Shown in pieces: positions 21,274-26,004 of a DNA stretch of 26,004 nucleotides. The stretch is from DTU024 sp964518875 (GTDB lineage: Bacteria; Bacillota; Clostridia; Christensenellales; Aristaeellaceae), in assembly GCA_964518875.1 (NCBI GenBank), contig CAZFHI010000028.1:1-26004 (forward strand), read 5' to 3'. Numbering within the stretch: position 1 is the stretch's first letter; each line of letters begins with the position of its first letter. Both the position numbers and the translations under genes were made by a program. The notes below the pieces were generated by a model. The model saw nothing but the letters and a program-made list of their open reading frames with translations. It was not told the DNA's origin and made no database searches.

Positions 21274-22413
21274 ATGAAACGGCTTGGTCTTTTGGCGGGT
21301 TCATTTGATCCTCTGCACAACGGGCATTTGAGCATTGCGGAGGACGCTATGCGTTTTTATCATCTGGACGCCGTTTATTTTGCGCCTCTTCCTCAAAACA
21401 CGAGCAATTCCGTTGTGCTCAGCCTGGAAAACAGGCAGCGCCTGCTGTCAGGCTACCTTAAACCTCCGTTTTATATTCTTCCAACGTCAGAGATTGAAAG
21501 AAAATCGCAAAGCTACGACGTGGACTGCCTTAATCATCTGCAGTCGCTTAATCCTGGCGCTGCAATATTTTTGCTTCTAGGCATGGACACGCTTGGCCTT
21601 ATAGAAAATTTTACGCCTATACTTGAAATACCTTCTGTAAAGGCGCTTATAGCCTACCCGAGAGTTGGACATAACACGCAAAAGGTGCTACAATTAGCGC
21701 AGGAACGCGGGGCGCGCAGCATGTTTTTCCGCTCGATAGCGAATCTGCCCTCGTCGGAAATTATACGCAGCCAGATTAAAGAACTTAACGATGTGCCGGA
21801 ATGGGTGCCTGGAGCCATAATGCATATTATAGCGAGGGAAGGCATGTACCTTCCGGATTACGCGTCTATGCTTAAAGACTCTTTAAGCCACTCAAGGCTT
21901 ATGCACACTATATCCGTTAGGGAAACGGCCACAGATTTAGCTTACCGCTACAAGGCGCCGCTGCTTAAGACAAGCGTAGCGTCTATGCTGCACGACAGCG
22001 CAAAGTGCATGCCGTTTGCGCAGATGCAGAGTATAGCTCGTGAAAACCACCTTACAGAAGACGGCGAGCTGCTTTCTTCTCCGGCGCTTCTGCACGGGCT
22101 TGTAGGCGCGTATATAGCTAAAACCGTTTACGGCATTCAGGACAGGGATGTGCTTAATGCTATAACCTACCACACAACAGGAAGAGCCAGCATGACGGCT
22201 ACGGAGCTGTGCGTGTTTTTGGCGGACAGCATAGAGCCTTTAAGAGGGGATTATCCCGGCGTTAAAGAGCTCAGGCAGCTTGCTGAAAAGGACCTTAAAA
22301 CCGCGTCGCTCGCGTGTCTCAGGCTTACAAAGAACCATATTTTGTCGCGCGGCGGCAAGTATTCAAGAAAGGCGCAGGACACCATGGACGACTTAGCGCG
22401 GCAGCTGTCATAA
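21274..22413 (+). CDS. nadD: Fused nicotinate-nucleotide adenylyltransferase (NadD) and HD-domain YqeK Ap4A hydrolase
   Basis: The 379-residue protein combines two enzymes that are separate adjacent genes in B. subtilis. Residues 1-195 are NadD, which adenylylates nicotinate mononucleotide in NAD synthesis: nucleotide-binding GSFDPLHNGH (9-18), GMDTLGLIENF (103-113) and PSSEIIR (159-165). Residues about 200-379 are YqeK, an HD-superfamily hydrolase that splits diadenosine tetraphosphate symmetrically in characterised homologues. It shows His211 (LMHTISV), MLHDSAK with His240/Asp241, LLHG (His274), YHTTGR (His300) and ADSIEP (Asp318/Glu321). The ATG at 21274 is seven bases from GGGAGG; the ATG at 21268 is too close. 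rsfS follows directly, as in other Firmicutes. Confidence 0.93.
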   Translation: MKRLGLLAGSFDPLHNGHLSIAEDAMRFYHLDAVYFAPLPQNTSNSVVLSLENRQRLLSGYLKPPFYILPTSEIERKSQSYDVDCLNHLQSLNPGAAIFLLLGMDTLGLIENFTPILEIPSVKALIAYPRVGHNTQKVLQLAQERGARSMFFRSIANLPSSEIIRSQIKELNDVPEWVPGAIMHIIAREGMYLPDYASMLKDSLSHSRLMHTISVRETATDLAYRYKAPLLKTSVASMLHDSAKCMPFAQMQSIARENHLTEDGELLSSPALLHGLVGAYIAKTVYGIQDRDVLNAITYHTTGRASMTATELCVFLADSIEPLRGDYPGVKELRQLAEKDLKTASLACLRLTKNHILSRGGKYSRKAQDTMDDLARQLS

Positions 22414-22426
22414 AACAGGAGGCAAA

Positions 22427-22798
22427 ATGCAGGAAAACGACATTAGCAATATTAAGTCTTTGGTATCAAGCCTTGACGAGAGAAAGGCCGAAAGAATAAA
22501 GCTTTTATCGGTAAGGCATTTAACCACGCTTACCGACTATCTGCTTATATGCTCGGGCTCAAACGCGCTGCATGTAAAAGCGCTCGCGGAATATATTGAC
22601 GGGAAAGCCGCCGCGTTGGGCTATGAGCTGCGCCGCAAAGAAGGCGTGAGCGAAGGCAGATGGATAGTTTTAGACTACGGTTTCTTTATAATACATATCT
22701 TTCACCCGGAAGACAGGGAGTATTACCGTTTAGACTCTCTTTGGGATGACGGGCAGAACACCGTTGAACTTCCGTTTTCACAGGAGCAGCAGGCATGA
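22427..22798 (+). CDS. rsfS: Ribosome silencing factor RsfS
   Basis: RsfS binds L14 and blocks joining of the ribosomal subunits during nutrient shortage. The 123 residues include VRHLTTLTDYLLICSGSNAL, HVKALAEYIDGKAAALGY, then EGRWIVLDYGFFIIHIFHPE and DREYYRLDSLWDDG, the full family signature (YbeB/Iojap). CAGGAGG precedes the ATG. Its stop overlaps the next gene's start (ATGA), and its target gene rplN is in the same window. Confidence 0.97.
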   Translation: MQENDISNIKSLVSSLDERKAERIKLLSVRHLTTLTDYLLICSGSNALHVKALAEYIDGKAAALGYELRRKEGVSEGRWIVLDYGFFIIHIFHPEDREYYRLDSLWDDGQNTVELPFSQEQQA

Positions 22799-23136
22799 AC
22801 ATACAGATATACCAGTACAAGAAAAACTTCGATGTTCAAAAAGCCCATAGGTTTTTTAAAGAAAGAAATATACCTTTTCAAATAGTGGATATGAAAAAGC
22901 ATCGGCCCGGAGAGCGGGAGCTGATGCTTTTTGCATATAAAAGCGGGGCTAAGTCCTTAATAGACGAAAGCCTCCCCAAGGTAAAAGAGCACCCTGTTTT
23001 TTACACAGACGACGAAAGCAGAATCTTCTCTTACTTGCAGGACCATCCCGAATTTATTAAAACGCCAGTTATAAGGGATGGCAGACGAATACTCATCGGC
23101 TACGATGAAAAGACTTTACTTGAATGGGTTAAATAA
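22795..23136 (+). CDS. ArsC/Spx-fold protein lacking cysteine
   Basis: A 113-residue thioredoxin-fold protein resembling the ArsC/YffB/Spx family. It has a beta-strand start (MNIQIYQYKKNFDVQKAHRF), FKERNIPFQIVDMKKHRPGE, and the C-terminal EFIKTPVIRDGRRILIGYDE. In the family the first loop carries a catalytic Cys or CxxC. Here that place reads KKNFDVQKA and the whole protein contains no cysteine, so reductase chemistry is impossible. A binding or regulatory role, as for Spx with RNA polymerase alpha, is conceivable but not shown. It overlaps rsfS by four bases and is probably translated from coupled ribosomes. Confidence 0.75.
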   Translation: MNIQIYQYKKNFDVQKAHRFFKERNIPFQIVDMKKHRPGERELMLFAYKSGAKSLIDESLPKVKEHPVFYTDDESRIFSYLQDHPEFIKTPVIRDGRRILIGYDEKTLLEWVK

Positions 23137-23152
23137 AAAGGAGGTAATAAGT

Positions 23153-25483
23153 ATGAAAAAAACGATAGCTATCTTGTCCGCACTGTTGATTGCGGCCGTT
23201 ATAGTGGCGGGCGTGTTTATCAGCCAGAAGAACGCGGTGAGCAGCGAAAAAGACGAGCTGTCAACTAAGGTTGAAACACTTAGCGCTCAGGTTGAAGACC
23301 TTAAAGAAAAGGAAAAAGCAAACATGGAAGAGGCGGCTAACACGCAAAGCGCCTTGGACGAAGCGAACAAAGAGCTTGAGCAGCTCAAAAAAACGGCGGA
23401 AGAAAACGCCGCTGCCATAGATAAGGCAAACGAAGAAAACGCAAAGCTTGAAGAGGACATTAAAAAGCTTAAAGCCGATGCGCAAGAGCTTGAATCCTCT
23501 AAAAAAACAGCGGATGAAAACTTGAAAACCGCGCAGGACGAGCTTAAAGCTCTGCAGGAAGAAAAGGCGGCCCTCGAGGAAAAAATCAACGCGTTTGATT
23601 CTAATACAAAAGAGCTCGAGGATAAGCTTGGAGAGCTTGAGGAAACCAAAAAAGCGGCTGAAGCAAAATTGAACGCCGCGGAAACTGACAAAAAAGCGGC
23701 TGAGGAAAACTTAAAAACCGCGCAGGACGAGCTTAAAGCTCTGCAGGAAGAAAAGACGTCTCTTGAGGAAAAAGTAAACGCCTTTGACTCTAATACAAAA
23801 GAGCTTGAAGAAGCCAAAAAAGCGGCGGAAGAAAAATTAAATGCCGCAGAAGACGCTAAAAAAACAGCGGAGGAAAATTTAAAATCCGCTCAGGATGAGC
23901 TTAAGGCTCTCCAGGGAGAAAAAGATCAGCTTAATGAGCAGCTTGCGGCAATTGCGGCAAAGACCGAAGCAAAAGAGCAGGAAGAAAAAGCCGAAGCTGA
24001 AAAAGCTAGCGAAACTTCAAGCGTAATCATACTCAGCACAAACGATGTGCACGCGCGCGTGGAAGGCAACGATAAGAACCAGATAGGCTACCCGCGTCTT
24101 ATAGCCATAGCGAAGGAGCTTAGAAAAGATAACGAGGTTATATTGCTTGACGCAGGCGACGTTTTGCACGGCACAGCGTTTGCAAATTTAACGCAGGGCG
24201 AAAGCATTGTAAACCTTATGAATTTAGCGGGTTACAGCGCGAGCGCGCCCGGAAATCACGACTTTAACTACGGGTATGACCGGCTTATGGAACTTGAAAA
24301 GAAGATGGACTTTCCGCTCGTAAACGCCAACATCTATAAGGACGGAGAGCATGCCTTTGCGCCTTATACAATAATACAGGCCGGCTCAAGGAACATCGCC
24401 GTTATAGGCGCCGCCAACCCGCAGATGGAGAGCGCCATACATCCCGACAGGATAAAGGGGCTTGAATTTAAAGACTATACAGCTCTTAACGACATAGTAG
24501 AGGAAGTAAGGCCTCATGTGGACGCTGTAATAATACTCGCGCACTGGGGCGCTAGCGACGCATATGAGCCGAACAGCTCAGTTCTTGCTAAAATTCCAGG
24601 CGTGGATCTTGTAGTGGACGGGCACAGCCATACGCCTTTTGAAGAAATAAAACAGAATGACGGCGCTGCGCTTATAGTAAGCGCGGGAGAATACATGGGC
24701 GAAATAGGCTGCGTTAAGATGAACTTTACAGAAAACGGCGTAGAATGCAGCGGGGACAGCATAAGCTTTGAAGAAGCAAACAGCTATGCTCCGGACGAGG
24801 AAGCGTCAAAGCTTATAAACGATCTTAAAGATGAGCAGCAGGAGCTTATGAGCGTCGTTATAGGCAAAACAGACGTGCCGCTTGACGGCGAAAGGGAAAC
24901 CAACCGCACAAGAGAAACGAACCTCGGCAACTTAGCGGCGGACGCCATTATCTGGTACACTGACGCAGACTTTGCGTTCACCAACGGCGGCGGCATACGC
25001 ACGAGCATTCCCGCGGGAAATATAACGCAGGGCAACATAATAGAAGTGTTCCCGTTTGGCAACAGCGTTGTAATAATAGAAGCGACCGGAGAGCAGATTC
25101 TTTCCGCCATGGAGCTGGGATTAAGCAAATACCCTGAAACCAGCGGCGGCTTTCCGCAGATAAGCGGAGCAAAAATTGTATATAACCCTGAAAAGCCTGA
25201 AGGCGAGCGCATAGTTGAAATGAGCATACAGGGTAAGCCGGTGGAAAAAGACAAAAAGTACACAGTAGCTACAAACGACTTTACCGCTGCAGGCGGCGAC
25301 GGCTATGTTATGCTTAAGGACTGCCCCGTCATAATGTATCAGGGTACGCTTGACGAAGCCTTTATTGGCTACGTAAAGGAAATAGGTACAGTAAACATAG
25401 ACATAGAGGGAAGAATAGTTCAGCAGACCAAAGTCGGCATGGATGAAAACTACGAGGTGCCGGAAACCGTCCCGGCTCCTTAA
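23153..25483 (+). CDS. Membrane-anchored 5'-nucleotidase family metallophosphatase with coiled-coil stalk
   Basis: The 776-residue protein starts at ATG 23153, seven bases after AAAAGGAGG; the frame is open 25 codons further up but without a site. Residues 3-23 are a hydrophobic signal-anchor with no lipobox cysteine. Residues about 27-283 are almost pure Glu/Lys/Ala/Leu heptads, a long coiled coil. The calcineurin-like domain begins at 291 with STNDVH (Asp298, His300), LLDAGD (Asp333/Asp336), GNHDFNYG (Asn368, His369), AHWG (His464) and VVDGHSHT (His491/His493). The 5'-nucleotidase C-terminal substrate domain follows (ADFAFTNGGGIRTSIPAGNI, TNDFTAAGGDGYVML). Family members release nucleosides from extracellular nucleotides, sugar nucleotides or NAD. 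The end is proline-rich, with no sortase motif. It is probably displayed outside the cell on the stalk. Confidence 0.88.
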   Translation: MKKTIAILSALLIAAVIVAGVFISQKNAVSSEKDELSTKVETLSAQVEDLKEKEKANMEEAANTQSALDEANKELEQLKKTAEENAAAIDKANEENAKLEEDIKKLKADAQELESSKKTADENLKTAQDELKALQEEKAALEEKINAFDSNTKELEDKLGELEETKKAAEAKLNAAETDKKAAEENLKTAQDELKALQEEKTSLEEKVNAFDSNTKELEEAKKAAEEKLNAAEDAKKTAEENLKSAQDELKALQGEKDQLNEQLAAIAAKTEAKEQEEKAEAEKASETSSVIILSTNDVHARVEGNDKNQIGYPRLIAIAKELRKDNEVILLDAGDVLHGTAFANLTQGESIVNLMNLAGYSASAPGNHDFNYGYDRLMELEKKMDFPLVNANIYKDGEHAFAPYTIIQAGSRNIAVIGAANPQMESAIHPDRIKGLEFKDYTALNDIVEEVRPHVDAVIILAHWGASDAYEPNSSVLAKIPGVDLVVDGHSHTPFEEIKQNDGAALIVSAGEYMGEIGCVKMNFTENGVECSGDSISFEEANSYAPDEEASKLINDLKDEQQELMSVVIGKTDVPLDGERETNRTRETNLGNLAADAIIWYTDADFAFTNGGGIRTSIPAGNITQGNIIEVFPFGNSVVIIEATGEQILSAMELGLSKYPETSGGFPQISGAKIVYNPEKPEGERIVEMSIQGKPVEKDKKYTVATNDFTAAGGDGYVMLKDCPVIMYQGTLDEAFIGYVKEIGTVNIDIEGRIVQQTKVGMDENYEVPETVPAP
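23525..23923 (+). repeat. Duplicated heptad blocks within the coiled-coil coding region
   Basis: A 42-base segment at 23525-23566 recurs without a single change at 23714-23755 and in diverged form at 23882-23923. It encodes KTAQDELKALQEEK, two heptads. The copies are 189 and 168 bases apart, or 63 and 56 codons, which are nine and eight heptads. Confidence 0.9.
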
Positions 25484-26004
25484 AACGATTTTGCGCGTTT
25501 AAGATACCCGTATATAAAATATATGGCGTATTTTAAAAGCCTTATGTTTGCTCTGGTAGATAAAAAATGCGTCCGCGTTTTTATATAAACACAGACCATT
25601 GTCATTAGAATTTTCATTGTGAAGAAATTTTAAACGCTTCTGTCCATTATGGCAAGCGGGAATTCATACGATAATTTTGTTGACGTTACATTAAAGAAAC
25701 TTTGTATTGTAGACTAAAACAGCGATGAAATTTTCGGAGCGAATCATAACAGCACAGTTAAAATTAAAATATAGACAAGGATATTGTGAAATAGCGTTAA
25801 GATAAAGGCATGACACATGCAAATGTTTACGCTATGGTCTACGCCAGCCAGTCAGTATAAAACGTACATTTTGAACACACGCTTTGACTTTATTAAAGCC
25901 GTTCAAAAATAATATCTCTTGTAAAATTATGAAATCTAAAAAAATAAAATTTGTACATTTGTCAATGATGTGAGACCGAGTTAAAGATAAAACGACGGTC
26001 TGTA
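25484..26004. other. AT-rich intergenic region at the right edge
   Basis: I see no gene supported on either strand in these 521 bases. A possible promoter is TTGACG (25680-25685) with TGTATT (25703-25708) at 17-base spacing, but the only downstream open frame is 26 codons without a ribosome binding site. A 6-bp inverted repeat AGACCG/CGGTCT (25973-25978 with 25996-26001) lies at the very end. No convincing terminator for the 5'-nucleotidase gene is visible; AAACG/CGTTT just past its stop is weak. Confidence 0.5.

Noticed and set aside
23078..23152. Upstream start for the 5'-nucleotidase within the ArsC-like gene
   Set aside because: It would place 25 polar residues before the signal-anchor and has no ribosome binding site, whereas AAAAGGAGG precedes the ATG at 23153.
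23287..23817. Minus-strand frame of 176 codons, rich in serine, alanine and phenylalanine
   Set aside because: It is the complement of the Glu/Lys heptad repeats; GAA/AAA/GCx codons read in reverse give Ser/Phe/Ala runs automatically.
25724..25804. Short frame of 26 codons downstream of a promoter-like pair at 25680-25708
   Set aside because: There is no ribosome binding site, the product is not recognised, and such short frames are expected by chance in AT-rich DNA.

Overview
The window is a chromosomal segment from a Gram-positive bacterium, most likely an uncultured member of the Clostridia (Bacillota). Evidence for this is the complete S10-spc-alpha ribosomal superoperon in Firmicutes order (rpsJ through rplQ with secY-adk-map-infA-rpmJ), a KOW-domain protein between map and infA as in Clostridia, the ireB-ruvX-yrzB cluster, and a nadD/yqeK-rsfS cluster. 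Base composition is moderate, and AUA isoleucine codons are frequent even in ribosomal genes. The genus cannot be named from sequence alone.

Left flank (1-4781). The window opens with the last 48 codons of a hydrophobic protein resembling the C-terminus of CPBP (CAAX-like) membrane proteases. A decayed region follows: the C-terminal end of an IS1634/IS4-like transposase on the minus strand, with its own terminator, abuts a TIM-barrel glycoside-hydrolase-like gene that has lost its N-terminus. Convergent to it, on the minus strand, is an operon running ireB, ruvX (yqgF), yrzB (DUF1292) and a polytopic GT-C-like membrane protein. It is driven by a clear promoter at 4752-4781.

Intergenic region (4782-5468). 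This AT-rich stretch has no convincing gene. It contains a minus-strand-type terminator of unknown purpose, the probable promoter of the ribosomal operon (5290-5318), and a structured leader with mutually exclusive helices. The leader may be an autoregulatory element.

Ribosomal superoperon (5469-21234). It holds 26 ribosomal protein genes plus secY, adk, map, a KOW RNA-binding protein, infA and rpoA, all on the plus strand. They are tightly packed, with overlapping stop/start pairs at rplD/rplW, rplV/rpsC, rpsE/rpmD and rpmD/rplO. Two hairpins interrupt the packing: one at rpsQ/rplN, the boundary between the S10 and spc operons of E. coli, and one at rpmJ/rpsM, the head of the alpha operon. 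A classic intrinsic terminator follows rplQ. The set is rich in zinc-type proteins (S14, S4, L24, L36, Adk). L17 is much longer than usual.

Right flank (21226-26004). A promoter built into the rplQ terminator U-tract drives a fused NadD-YqeK protein (NAD synthesis plus HD-domain Ap4A hydrolase). Downstream are rsfS (ribosome silencing), an ArsC/Spx-fold protein without any cysteine, and a membrane-anchored 5'-nucleotidase whose long coiled-coil stalk is built from duplicated heptad blocks. The last 520 bases are AT-rich and carry no supportable gene.
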